This document shows positions 8,422-16,904 of a stretch of DNA of 64,000 nt, one piece after another. A program made the translations under genes and the position numbers. The stretch is from NCBI RefSeq assembly GCF_004361855.1, contig NZ_SNWQ01000026.1:39918-103917 (forward strand). Reading direction: 5' to 3'. The stretch comes from Kribbella caucasensis (GTDB lineage: Bacteria > Actinomycetota > Actinomycetes > Propionibacteriales > Kribbellaceae). The notes under the pieces were generated by a model. That model was not told the DNA's origin. It worked only from the letters and a program-made list of their open reading frames with translations, and did no database searches. The first letter of the stretch is position 1; each line of letters begins with the position of its first letter.

Positions 8422-9114
8422 TTACTCACCGGGTTTGGGGAGGAGGTAGGTGCCTGGGTCGGCTGGGGCGCCGGCTTCCAGCCAGCGGTGGAAGCCTTCG
8501 GGGTTGCGGCGTTCGAACTCGTCCAGGCAGATCCGGCGGACCTCGGCGACGGCCTGCCGGTCGCGGGATCCGGCGCCGGCGGCCAGGGTCCTGGTCGTCT
8601 CGGACCAGACTCCGCAGAGTTCCTCGATGGTGAGCGGGCACTGGAGTGAGGCGATCAGCTTCTCGTCCTCGATCTCCTGCGTCCGGGTCAGCAGGACCAG
8701 TCCCCCGTACTCGGGCTTGCGGCGACGGAAGAACCGCCGGTCCCGGCCGCGACGGTTTGCGCGGCGTTCCCGGCGGGTGCTCGGCAGGATGAAGTCGAGG
8801 CCGACGAAGAGCAACGCCGTCAGCATCGCGACCGACAGCCCGGCCGCACCCCAGCCGAGCAACCGCACCAGACCGGGCAGGCAGAGCACCCCACCGGCAG
8901 CGCAGACGGCGATCAGGAACGGCGACTGGTACGGCGCTTCGTCGGAGAGGCGCTTGATCACCGCCGCCAACGGCCAGACGAGGGCGAACACCACCGCGAG
9001 CACAATCGTCGACACGAACGGTCCGAGCAGCAGCACCCCGGCCAGCAGCCCCGCGGTACCGATCCCCAGACCGGCCGCGATCGCCATCCGCTGAACAGCA
9101 GGAGAAAGCCGCAT
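8422..9114 (-). CDS. Membrane protein with cytoplasmic C-terminal domain, unknown function
   Basis: A 230-residue protein with about four membrane segments in the first 115 residues (IGTAGLLAGVLLLGPFVSTI, IVLAVVFALVWPLAAVI, FLIAVCAAGGVLCL and LSVAMLTALLFVGLDFIL). A very basic loop follows (RRERRANRRGRDRRFFRRRK), then a soluble domain ending DEFERRNPEGFHRWLEAG and DPGTYLLPKPGE, an ending shared by many actinobacterial proteins of unknown function. It is convergent with Ku. Confidence 0.7.
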   Translation of the reverse strand: MRLSPAVQRMAIAAGLGIGTAGLLAGVLLLGPFVSTIVLAVVFALVWPLAAVIKRLSDEAPYQSPFLIAVCAAGGVLCLPGLVRLLGWGAAGLSVAMLTALLFVGLDFILPSTRRERRANRRGRDRRFFRRRKPEYGGLVLLTRTQEIEDEKLIASLQCPLTIEELCGVWSETTRTLAAGAGSRDRQAVAEVRRICLDEFERRNPEGFHRWLEAGAPADPGTYLLPKPGE

Positions 9115-9389
9115 CGCCGCGCTCGCTCATCGTCGCCAGGGAGCACCCTCATGGGCACCCCCGCCGACGCCCGGCACCCCACCCGGCGTCGACACCCTCA
9201 GAACGAACAGCCGCCGCCGGAGGTTCCTGACCCAACAGGATCGGCTGGAGTGGAAGGCGGGGCGAACCGCCGAAATTGGTGGCTGGTGCGGTGGTTGTGG
9301 GGTTCTTCGCGGATCATGTTCCAAGTGAGGAGCTTTGACATGCCGCGGGCAGGCGGGGTGTTGGGGGCCGGGAACAGGGAGAGTGGTTG

Positions 9390-11492
9390 GTGAGTCAGGT
9401 CGACGAGTTGTTCGCCAGTCGGGTACGGGCGCTCAGACCCGCGCTCGGGACGCTCCCGCTCGAGCTGGTCAAGCAGCTGTACGACGCGCAGCTCGGTAGC
9501 CGGCACGCGGATCTCGCCGCGAGGTGGTTGCAGGCCGAGGGCCATGGGTTCTACACGATCGGGTCGTCCGGCCACGAGGGCAACGCAGCCGTCGCGGCCG
9601 CTCTGCGTCCGACCGATCCCGCTCTCCTGCACTACCGATCCGGTGCGTTCTACCTCGCCCGGGCCGCTCAGCACGGCGACAAGGACGCGTTGCGCGACAT
9701 CCTGCTCGGCGTGACCGCGGCGACCACTGAGCCGATCGCGGGCGGCCGGCACAAGGTGTTCGGCCGGCATGACCTGGCCGTCATCCCGCAGACCTCGACG
9801 ATCGCGTCGCACCTGCCCCGCGCGATGGGGGTCGCCTTCTCGATCGCCCGAGCGGCCAAACTCGGCGTACCGTGCCCGTGGCCGGCCGACGCGATCGTGG
9901 TGACGAGTTTCGGCGACGCCTCGGCGAACCACTCGACGGCCACCGGGGCGATCAACGCCGCCCTGCACGCGTCGTACCAGGGGCACCCGATGCCGTTGCT
10001 GCTGGTCTGCGAGGACAACGGGATCGGCATCAGCGTGCGCACCCCGGAAGGCTGGATCAAGCAGGCCTGGGGACAACGCCCGGGACTCCGGTACTTCGAT
10101 GCCGATGGCACCGATCTCGCGGCGGCACTGGAGATGGCCACCGAGGCAGCGACCTTCGTACGGCGAAACCGGCGGCCGGCCTTCCTTCGGCTGCGAACCG
10201 TGCGCCTGATGGGGCACGCCGGGTCCGATGTCGAGGCCGCATACCGCTCACCGGCCGAGCTGACCGCCGACGAGGAACTCGACCCCTTGCTCGGTACTGC
10301 CCGGCTGCTGCTCTCCGCGGGATGCACCCCGGCCGAGATCATCGAGCTCTACGAGAACAAGCGTTCCGAGGTGATGGGGATCGCCCGCGAGGTCGCCGGA
10401 CTCCCCCAACTCACGACGGCCGAGGCGATCGCGGCACCCCTACGACTACAGACCGTCGCCGCCGACACGTTGCCCCCGCGATCGTCGTACCAAGGTGAAC
10501 CGCTGACCCTGAGCCAGTCGATCAACCGAGCCCTCGCGGACGTGCTCACGGCGTACCCGGAAGCGCTGGTGTTCGGCGAGGACGTGGGGCGCAAGGGCGG
10601 CGTGTACGGCGTGACGCGGGGGCTGCAGAAGACGTTCGGGCCGGCGCGAGTGTTCGACACGTTGCTGGACGAACAGTCGATCCTCGGACTCGGTCTCGGC
10701 GCCGCGATCTCGGGATTGCTGCCGCTGCCGGAGATCCAGTATCTGGCGTACCTGCACAACGCGGAGGACCAACTGCGCGGCGAGGCGGCGTCGCTGAAGT
10801 TCTTCTCGCAGGGGCAGTACCGGAATCCGATGGTGGTGCGGATCGCCGGATACGGCTACCAGAAGGGGTTCGGCGGCCACTTCCACAACGACGACGCGAT
10901 CGGCGTACTGCGGGACATCCCGGGCATTGTGATCGCGTCACCGTCACGCCCGGACGACGCGGCCGCGATGCTGCACACCTGCGTCGCGACCGCTCGGGCC
11001 GATGGCGCCGTCTGCGTCTTCCTCGAACCGATCGCGCTCTACCACCGGCGCGACCTGTACGCCGACGAGGACGGCGCGTGGCTCGCCGAGTATCCGGCCG
11101 GCCATGTACCGATCGGGCGCGGGCGGACGTACGGCGATGGCGATCGGCTGACCCTGGTCACGTTCGGCAACGGGGTGCCGATGAGCTTGCGCGTGGCGGC
11201 GCGGCTGGACGGCGTACGAGTGCTCGACCTGCGCTGGCTCGCGCCGCTGCCTCTCGACGATTTGTTGCGCGAGGCAACGGCCACCGGACGGGTGCTCGTG
11301 GCAGACGAGACTCGGCGGTCCGGGGGCGTGTCCGAGGGCGTGCTCGCGGCGCTCGTCGATGCGGACTACTCCGGCCGGATGGCGCGGGTGACCAGCGAGG
11401 ATTCCTTCGTCCCGCTGGGCGACGCGGCCCGTGAGGTCCTGCTCAGCGAACAGACCATCGAGAACGCCGCCCGCCGCCTGCTCGCCGATTGA
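9390..11492 (+). CDS. Fused E1 alpha-beta subunit of a 2-oxoacid dehydrogenase (branched-chain type)
   Basis: A 700-residue thiamine-diphosphate enzyme in which the normally separate E1 alpha and beta chains are one polypeptide. Residues 1-330 are the alpha part: FYTIGSSGHEGNAAVAAALR, and the ThDP motif as GDAS...CEDNGIGIS. Residues about 365-700 are the beta part: LVFGEDVGRKGGVYGVTRGL, LLDEQSILGLGLGAA and GFGGHFHNDDAIGVLRDIPG. It would decarboxylate a 2-oxoacid, perhaps a branched-chain one, and pass the acyl group to an E2; no E2 or E3 gene lies nearby. I start at the GTG 9390, nine bases after AGGGAGAG; a TTG lies one codon upstream. Confidence 0.85.
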   Translation: MSQVDELFASRVRALRPALGTLPLELVKQLYDAQLGSRHADLAARWLQAEGHGFYTIGSSGHEGNAAVAAALRPTDPALLHYRSGAFYLARAAQHGDKDALRDILLGVTAATTEPIAGGRHKVFGRHDLAVIPQTSTIASHLPRAMGVAFSIARAAKLGVPCPWPADAIVVTSFGDASANHSTATGAINAALHASYQGHPMPLLLVCEDNGIGISVRTPEGWIKQAWGQRPGLRYFDADGTDLAAALEMATEAATFVRRNRRPAFLRLRTVRLMGHAGSDVEAAYRSPAELTADEELDPLLGTARLLLSAGCTPAEIIELYENKRSEVMGIAREVAGLPQLTTAEAIAAPLRLQTVAADTLPPRSSYQGEPLTLSQSINRALADVLTAYPEALVFGEDVGRKGGVYGVTRGLQKTFGPARVFDTLLDEQSILGLGLGAAISGLLPLPEIQYLAYLHNAEDQLRGEAASLKFFSQGQYRNPMVVRIAGYGYQKGFGGHFHNDDAIGVLRDIPGIVIASPSRPDDAAAMLHTCVATARADGAVCVFLEPIALYHRRDLYADEDGAWLAEYPAGHVPIGRGRTYGDGDRLTLVTFGNGVPMSLRVAARLDGVRVLDLRWLAPLPLDDLLREATATGRVLVADETRRSGGVSEGVLAALVDADYSGRMARVTSEDSFVPLGDAAREVLLSEQTIENAARRLLAD

Positions 11493-11509
11493 TTGCTCGC
11501 CGATTGATT
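11480..11509. repeat. 15-bp tandem duplication at the end of the E1 gene
   Basis: Two exact head-to-tail copies of TGCTCGCCGATTGAT span 11480-11494 and 11495-11509, followed by a partial third (TGCT). The first copy contains the stop codon of the E1 gene, so the duplication lies mostly in the 3' untranslated part. Confidence 0.85.
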
Positions 11510-11531
11510 GCTGGCAGCAACGATGCGGGAG

Positions 11532-12014
11532 TCAGCTGAAGAGGCGTTGCCAGAAGGAACGCTTGGGTTCCGGCTCGGGCTCAGGCTGGTCCTGCTGCAC
11601 TGAACCCGGCTCGGGCCGGTCCCGCAGCCACTGCTCGACGATCTCGTCCTCGTCGACCGGGCCGACCGGGACCACCACGCCGGTGGCGTCGCGCACCTGG
11701 ATCCGGATCCGCTCGTTGAGATCCTTCAGGTAGTCGCGCACCTCGGTCTCGGTGCGCAGCTTCGCGACGGTCTCCGGTATCCGTTCTTTCTCCTTGCGCA
11801 GCTGGACCGACGCCGGCAGCAGGACCTCGGTGTCGATCTGCTCCCGGCGGATGAAGTCCTTCACCCACCAGTCCGGATCATGCGCCTCGGCCAGCTTCGG
11901 CAGCGGCTTACCGGCGAGGGCCAGATTGTCGAACTCGCCTCGCTCGTCCGCCTGCCGCAGTTGCAGGTCGACCCACTCCTGGGCCTTCATCCCGGGCGGC
12001 TTCCGCTCGGTCAT
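11532..12014 (-). CDS. DUF1992 (DnaJC28-like) family protein
   Basis: A 160-residue cytosolic protein with the conserved DUF1992 block KAQEWVDLQLRQADERGEFD, NLALAGKPLPKL, DPDWWVKDFIRREQI and LPASVQLRKEKERIPE. The domain is shared with eukaryotic DNAJC28 but there is no J-domain here; the molecular role is unknown. The acidic, proline-rich C-terminus ends in SFWQRLFS. The ATG at 12014 has a good GGGAGGT site and is preferred to an upstream start. Confidence 0.85.
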   Translation of the reverse strand: MTERKPPGMKAQEWVDLQLRQADERGEFDNLALAGKPLPKLAEAHDPDWWVKDFIRREQIDTEVLLPASVQLRKEKERIPETVAKLRTETEVRDYLKDLNERIRIQVRDATGVVVPVGPVDEDEIVEQWLRDRPEPGSVQQDQPEPEPEPKRSFWQRLFS

Positions 12015-12372
12015 GTACGCACCTCCCAATGATCGGGTCGCTGTACGCCACAGAGCCTAGGGCCGTCAGACAGGCCCTGGTCCGCGTCAAAACCAAGCCA
12101 ATCATATTGTGAACGCATTCACAATATGCGATTCCCGGCCGCACGTGCGACCGCCCGTGCCCAAGATCGCCCCACCCGCCTCTGGGGAGGGTTTTTCCGG
12201 CGACCGAGGAGAGTTTTTGCACGCGGAAGACGACATTTCCCTCCCCAGTCGCGCCGCATGGGGAGGATGTCGTCGGTCAGCTGTGCGCCGCTCCCCCGGC
12301 GAGCAGAGCATCAGCGCACGCTCACATGAGAGGCTGGTTGGCACCGAGATCGCCCACCGAGAGGACCCACCC
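12015..12372. promoter_or_regulatory. Intergenic regulatory region before the ALDH operon
   Basis: This 358-base stretch separates the DUF1992 gene from the divergent aldehyde dehydrogenase operon. Besides the palindrome at 12103-12128 it contains CTGGGGAGGG (12182-12191) and its exact complement CCCTCCCCAG (12239-12248), able to pair across a 47-base loop holding two runs of five T. That could be a leader-RNA structure, but I match it to no known riboswitch. Confidence 0.35.
12103..12128. promoter_or_regulatory. 26-bp palindromic operator upstream of the ALDH operon
   Basis: Perfect 11-bp arms CATATTGTGAA and TTCACAATATG surround the spacer CGCA. The AT-rich symmetric pattern is unlike the surrounding DNA and looks like the site of a dimeric repressor such as a GntR- or IclR-type protein. 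It sits about 245 bases before the GTG of the ALDH gene and 90 bases from the divergent DUF1992 gene. No regulator gene is adjacent. Confidence 0.6.
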
Positions 12373-13965
12373 GTGTCGTCTGCCATCCTGTCCGTCGTCG
12401 CCGGGGAACGGGTGCCGAACCCGGCCCGGACCATCGCCTCGACCAACCCGGCGAACACCGCGGAGGTGGTCGGTGAGATCGGGATCGCCGGTCCGGAGGT
12501 GTTCGTCGCGGCCGCCGGGGCGGCGCGATCCGCGCAGGCCGCGTGGGCTGCGGTACCACCCCCGCAGCGCGGTCAGGTGATCGCGAACGTCGGCCGGCTG
12601 ATGACCGCGAACAAGGACCGTCTCGCCGCCCTCGTCACCCGCGAGATCGGCAAACCGCTGGCCGAGGCGCTCGGCGAGGTGCAGGAGATCATCGACACCT
12701 GCGACTTCTTCCTCGGCGAGGGTCGCCGGCTCTACGGCCAGACGGTGCCGTCGGAGATGCCGGACAAGCAACTGTTCACCTTCCGCCGCCCGGTCGGCTC
12801 GGTCGCGGTGATCTCGGCCGGCAACTTCCCGGTCGCTGTCCCGTCCTGGTACATCGTGCCCGCCCTGCTCTGCGGCAACACCGTGGTCTGGAAGCCGGCC
12901 GAGTACTCCGCGGTCGTGTCCGACGCGTTCCACCAGCTCTTCGCGCACTCCGGCGTACCGGCCGGCGTCTTCAACGTCGTGTACGCCGACGGGCCCAGCA
13001 CGTTCGAGGGGCTGGAGCGGTCCCTCGAAGCCGGGTTGATCGACAAGGTCGGCTTCACCGGGTCGAGCGAGGTCGGCCGCCGGATCGGCGAGCTCTGCGG
13101 CCGTCACCTGCAGACCCCGTGCCTCGAGCTCGGCGGCAAGAACCCGATGGTGATCACCGAGGACGCGGACCTCGAGCTCGCCGTGGAGGGCGCCCTCTTC
13201 TCCGGCTTCGGTACTGCGGGTCAGCGGTGCACGTCGCTCGGGACGGTGATCGTGCACGAGTCGGTGCACGACGAGTTCGTCCAGCGGTTCAGTACTGCGG
13301 TCGCGGCCGCGCGGATGGGCGATCCGGCCCAGGACGTGCTGTTCGGCCCCTTGCTGGACGAGAAGTTCGCGGCCGGATTCGAGAAGTCGCTCGGCTGGAT
13401 CGCGGCCCACCACCGGGTGATCGGCGCGGTCGGCCGGGTCGGCACGGACAGCCCGCGGGACGGATTCGTCGGCGATCCTGCGGCTGGGTTGTTCTACCAC
13501 CCGGTGATCGTCGATGGCGTCCGGCCGGACGACGAGTTGTTCCTGAACGAGACGTTCGGGCCGATCGTCGGAATCACGACGTACGCCGAGCTGGACGAGG
13601 CGATTGCTCTGGGCAACAAGTCGGGATACGGATTGTCGAGCTCGATCTACACGACCGATCCCACGAAGGCGTTCCGGTTCGCCCAGGGGATCTCGGCCGG
13701 GATGGTCAGCGTGAACAACTCGACCTCCGGCGCGGAGGCGCACCTGCCGTTCGGCGGCAACGGGAAGTCGGGGAACGGGTCGCGGCAGAGCGGGATCTGG
13801 GTGCTGGACCAGTTCACCCGCTGGCAGTCGCTGAACTGGGACTACTCGGGCAAACTCCAGAAGGCCCAGATGGACACCGTCACGGTCGAGGCCGACTTCG
13901 ACTTCCGCCTGCCGGACCGGTCAGACCCGGCGGACCCCGCGGACCCGGCCGACCCGGCTGCCTGA
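12373..13965 (+). CDS. Aldehyde dehydrogenase, ALDH7/semialdehyde type
   Basis: A 530-residue NAD(P)+-dependent aldehyde dehydrogenase. The catalytic residues are Glu252 in LELGGKNP and Cys286 in GTAGQRCTS; the cofactor motif is FTGSSEVGRRIGE at 228-240. GTAGQRCT followed by VIVHESVHDEFV, and NTVVWKPAEYS, resemble the ALDH7 (alpha-aminoadipate semialdehyde dehydrogenase) branch. I chose the GTG at 12373, which follows GAGAGGA and begins where homology should start; the open frame extends back to 12109 but would run through the operator. The C-terminus has a short repeat rich in DPADPADPA. It is first of a three-gene operon, its stop overlapping the next start (TGATG). Confidence 0.87.
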   Translation: MSSAILSVVAGERVPNPARTIASTNPANTAEVVGEIGIAGPEVFVAAAGAARSAQAAWAAVPPPQRGQVIANVGRLMTANKDRLAALVTREIGKPLAEALGEVQEIIDTCDFFLGEGRRLYGQTVPSEMPDKQLFTFRRPVGSVAVISAGNFPVAVPSWYIVPALLCGNTVVWKPAEYSAVVSDAFHQLFAHSGVPAGVFNVVYADGPSTFEGLERSLEAGLIDKVGFTGSSEVGRRIGELCGRHLQTPCLELGGKNPMVITEDADLELAVEGALFSGFGTAGQRCTSLGTVIVHESVHDEFVQRFSTAVAAARMGDPAQDVLFGPLLDEKFAAGFEKSLGWIAAHHRVIGAVGRVGTDSPRDGFVGDPAAGLFYHPVIVDGVRPDDELFLNETFGPIVGITTYAELDEAIALGNKSGYGLSSSIYTTDPTKAFRFAQGISAGMVSVNNSTSGAEAHLPFGGNGKSGNGSRQSGIWVLDQFTRWQSLNWDYSGKLQKAQMDTVTVEADFDFRLPDRSDPADPADPADPAA

Positions 13966-15122
13966 TGGTCGCGTCTTTGCCCGCTGCTGCCGAGGTGGTG
14001 ATCGTCGGCGGCGGCGTGATGGGGACGAGTATCGCGTTCCACCTCGCCGAGGCCGGGGTGGAACGGGTGCTGCTGGTGGAGAAGGCGGAGCTCGGTTCGG
14101 GCTCGACCTCGAAGGCGGCCGGCGGCGTACGGGCGAACTTCTCCGACGAGCTGAACATCGCCCTCGGCATCCGCAGTCTGGCTGCCTTCGAAGCCTTCGG
14201 CGAACGCCCCGGCCAGGAGATCGACCTGCATCGGGTGGGCTACCTGTTCCTGCTCTCGACGGCCGATCAGGTGGCCGGCTTCGAAGAGAGCACCCGCCTG
14301 CAGAACGCGTCCGGCGGCCCGACCCGGATGATCTCGGTCGACGAGGCCGTCCAGTTGGCGCCGCTCATCTCCCCCGACGGACTTGTCGGCGCCTGCTTCT
14401 CCCCCGACGCGGGCCACTGTACGCCGGAGGCCGTCGTACTGGGGTATGCCACGGCGGCCCGGCGACTCGGGGCGACCCTCGTGACCGGCTGCGAGGTCAC
14501 CGCAATTGATGCCGTAGGCAACCGTATCCGTGGAGTCCAGACCAGCAAGGGATTCGTCGAGACGTCGACGGTCATCTGCGCAGCCGGAGCGTGGTCGGCG
14601 GAAGTCGGGGCGCTCGCCGGGATCGAGCTGCCGGTGACTCCGTTGCGGCGGCAGATCGTGGTCACGTCGGAGGTGCCGGGGTTGCCGGCCGACCTGCCGA
14701 TGACGATCGACTTCGACAGCACGTACTACTTCCACCGCGAGGGACCGGGGTTGCTCATCGGAATGTCCGATCCGCTTGAGGAACCCGGGTTCCACCTGGA
14801 GCGGTCGGATGCGTGGTTACCGCGACTGACCGAGGCGATGGAACGCCGTACGCCGAGTCTGCTCGACGTCGGGCTGACAAGCGGCTGGGCCGGACTCTAC
14901 GAGATCACTCCGGACCACAACGCACTGATCGGCGAGGCCGAGGAGCTCGGCCGGTTCCTGTACGCCACCGGCTTCTCCGGGCACGGGTTCCTCCAGGGAC
15001 CGGCCGTCGGCGAGGTGATCCGCGATCTCTTTCTCGGCCGCGCGCCCTTCGTCGACGTCACACCTCTGCATGCCCGGCGCTTTCATCACGCCGCCACCCG
15101 AACCGAGCTGAATGTGGTCTGA
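13965..15122 (+). CDS. FAD-dependent amine/imino-acid oxidoreductase (DAO family)
   Basis: A 385-residue flavoprotein. The FAD-binding motif IVGGGVMGTSIAFHLAEAG is at residues 12-30, then the family signature GSGSTSKAAGGVRANFSDE. LYEITPDHNALIG and YATGFSGHGFLQGPAVGEVI near the end are typical of sarcosine/pipecolate/D-hydroxyproline oxidase-like proteins. It would oxidise a secondary or cyclic amino acid; which one cannot be read from the sequence. Translation is coupled to the ALDH gene by TGATG. Confidence 0.88.
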   Translation: MVASLPAAAEVVIVGGGVMGTSIAFHLAEAGVERVLLVEKAELGSGSTSKAAGGVRANFSDELNIALGIRSLAAFEAFGERPGQEIDLHRVGYLFLLSTADQVAGFEESTRLQNASGGPTRMISVDEAVQLAPLISPDGLVGACFSPDAGHCTPEAVVLGYATAARRLGATLVTGCEVTAIDAVGNRIRGVQTSKGFVETSTVICAAGAWSAEVGALAGIELPVTPLRRQIVVTSEVPGLPADLPMTIDFDSTYYFHREGPGLLIGMSDPLEEPGFHLERSDAWLPRLTEAMERRTPSLLDVGLTSGWAGLYEITPDHNALIGEAEELGRFLYATGFSGHGFLQGPAVGEVIRDLFLGRAPFVDVTPLHARRFHHAATRTELNVV

Positions 15123-16061
15123 ATGACACTACTGCTGACCCGATCCGACATCCTCGGCCTGGTCGACATCCCTTCCGTGCTTGGCGTACTCCGCGCGGGG
15201 TTCGCCGCTCCCCAGACGTTCGAAGCACAGCGGATGCGGACCGACCTTCCAGGGCCCGGTACGGCGACCGCGCTGTTGCCGGGTGTGATTCCGGGGATCC
15301 CGGCGTACACCGTGAAGGTCAACGCGAAGTTCCCGGGGGCGACGCCGGCGCTGCGTGGTGTCGTCTGTTTGCATGACCTGACCGATGGGTCGCTGCTCGC
15401 GCTGCTCGACTCGTCCACGGTCACCGCGTGGCGGACGGGACTCGCCGCGGCGCTGGCGACCGACGTACTGGCTGCTCCTCAGTCGTCCACGGTTGGCGTG
15501 GTCGGGGCGGGGGCGCAGGCCGAGATGGTGGTTCGCGGGCTGGCGGCGTTGCGGTCGATCGAGGGATTGGTCGCGCATGACATACGGTCCGGACGTGCTG
15601 AGGATTTCCTTGCTGGGTTGGAGATTCGGGGCGCGGTTGCCGATGACGCGGCGACGGTGGCGGCGCGGGCGGAGGTCGTCGTACTGGCGACGTGGTCTCG
15701 GGAGCCGCTGTTGACGGCTGGTGACGTGCGGCCGGGGCGGCACTTCACTTCGCTCGGTGCCGACGAGCCGGGGAAGGTAGAGCTCGGGGCAGATCTGCTG
15801 GCCGGCGCCCGGGTGGTGGTCGACGACCTCAGTCTCGCGGTACAGATGGGTGCTGTCGGCAACGTTTCACTCGGTGAGTCGGCCGTTGCCGCGACGTTGA
15901 CCGACGTCCTGACGGGAGCCGTCACGGGGCGACAGTCAGCCGATCAGGTGACCGTCTACGCGCCGGTTGGACTGCCATGGCAAGACCTGGCGCTCGCCTG
16001 GCCCGTCTACCAGGCCGCAGTCGCCACCCGCACCGGCCACGAAATCGACCTCCTGGCCTGA
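15123..16061 (+). CDS. Ornithine cyclodeaminase/mu-crystallin family protein
   Basis: A 312-residue NAD(P)-binding protein. YTVKVNAKFPG, LLDSSTVTAWRTGLAAALAT and the Rossmann motif VGVVGAGAQAEMVVRGLAAL are the family signature. Members act as ornithine cyclodeaminases, ketimine reductases or alanine dehydrogenases. Next to an ALDH7 and an amine oxidase, reduction of a cyclic imine (for example piperideine-2-carboxylate) is a reasonable inference. Its ATG directly abuts the stop of the oxidase gene. Confidence 0.88.
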   Translation: MTLLLTRSDILGLVDIPSVLGVLRAGFAAPQTFEAQRMRTDLPGPGTATALLPGVIPGIPAYTVKVNAKFPGATPALRGVVCLHDLTDGSLLALLDSSTVTAWRTGLAAALATDVLAAPQSSTVGVVGAGAQAEMVVRGLAALRSIEGLVAHDIRSGRAEDFLAGLEIRGAVADDAATVAARAEVVVLATWSREPLLTAGDVRPGRHFTSLGADEPGKVELGADLLAGARVVVDDLSLAVQMGAVGNVSLGESAVAATLTDVLTGAVTGRQSADQVTVYAPVGLPWQDLALAWPVYQAAVATRTGHEIDLLA

Positions 16062-16087
16062 CAACCGCCCGGGGGCAGCGGGTGCGG

Positions 16088-16747
16088 TTAGCGGTAGGGC
16101 GGCGGAGTTTCGGGGTCTTCGGGTTGCTCGGGCCAGTTGTCGGGGTCGCACCATTCGGGGTCCCAGCCCTGTTGGCGGCAGTACTCCTCGAGGAGTTCCT
16201 CGCGGGTGGGCGGAGTAGACGTCGAGGTGCGTGGCGGGCGGACCGGCTTCGTCACCGACTTGGTCGGCGTGGGAGTGCGGGACTCCTCGGTCTGCTCGGG
16301 TTTCCTGCTGGTGCGCGACTTGGCCGGCTTGGCGGTCGGCGTGACCGTCGTCGGCGTCACCGCCGGCGGGGTCTGCGTCGTCCACGGCGGAGTCGGCGTC
16401 GGGGTGGGCGTGAGGGTCGGCGTCGGGCTCTTGTCGTCGAGGACCGGCGCCGCCTGCATCGTCGACCGCCGGCCGTCGTCGCCGTCGAACAACCCGATCG
16501 CCGACAACGCCCAGATGTTGATCGCCAGGAAGACCATGAGTCCACTCGCCCCGGCGAACACCGCGCGCCGTGACGTCCCGCCGTACAGGCCGACCGGGCC
16601 GCGGACCGCGTTACCCTTGCCGTCGTCCCAGAAGCGCCAGCCGGCCGGTGCTGGCGGCCAGGACGGATCCGGGCGCCACGTCTTCGGCGGCACCCAGCTG
16701 CGTCGGGGCGGTGTGGGCCAGCCAGGCGGTACCACGAACCGCTTCAC
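16088..16747 (-). CDS. Single-pass membrane protein with Thr/Pro-rich stalk
   Basis: A 219-residue protein. The N-terminal 60 residues carry the tryptophan-rich pattern PPGWPTPPRRSWVPP and DPSWPPAPAGWRFW found near many actinobacterial membrane proteins. One membrane segment follows (VFAGASGLMVFLAINIWALS), then an extracellular stalk rich in Thr, Pro and Lys (TPTLTPTPTPTPPWTTQTPP). The end has a two-Cys segment (EYCRQQGWDPEWCDPDNWPE). Function unknown; it looks like a surface-exposed protein. Confidence 0.7.
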   Translation of the reverse strand: MKRFVVPPGWPTPPRRSWVPPKTWRPDPSWPPAPAGWRFWDDGKGNAVRGPVGLYGGTSRRAVFAGASGLMVFLAINIWALSAIGLFDGDDGRRSTMQAAPVLDDKSPTPTLTPTPTPTPPWTTQTPPAVTPTTVTPTAKPAKSRTSRKPEQTEESRTPTPTKSVTKPVRPPRTSTSTPPTREELLEEYCRQQGWDPEWCDPDNWPEQPEDPETPPPYR

Positions 16748-16904
16748 GAATCCTCCACCTTCGCCGACGCCCAGGCTAGTGACCGATTCAGCACACTAGT
16801 ACACCGTCGGAGTCCCCAACACCTGCCAAACCTCAGCAGAAGGTCAAGAACCCACCCCACTCAACGAGCCAACCACCCGGAAAGCTACTTCCTTCGTCAG
16901 CGAA

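Noticed and set aside
12182..12248. Leader inverted repeat as a known riboswitch
   Set aside because: No conserved riboswitch core could be matched; only a possible stem is reported.
12109..12372. Upstream extension of the ALDH reading frame
   Set aside because: The frame is open, but it would start inside the palindromic operator and adds 88 residues unlike any ALDH. GTG 12373 has a ribosome-binding site.
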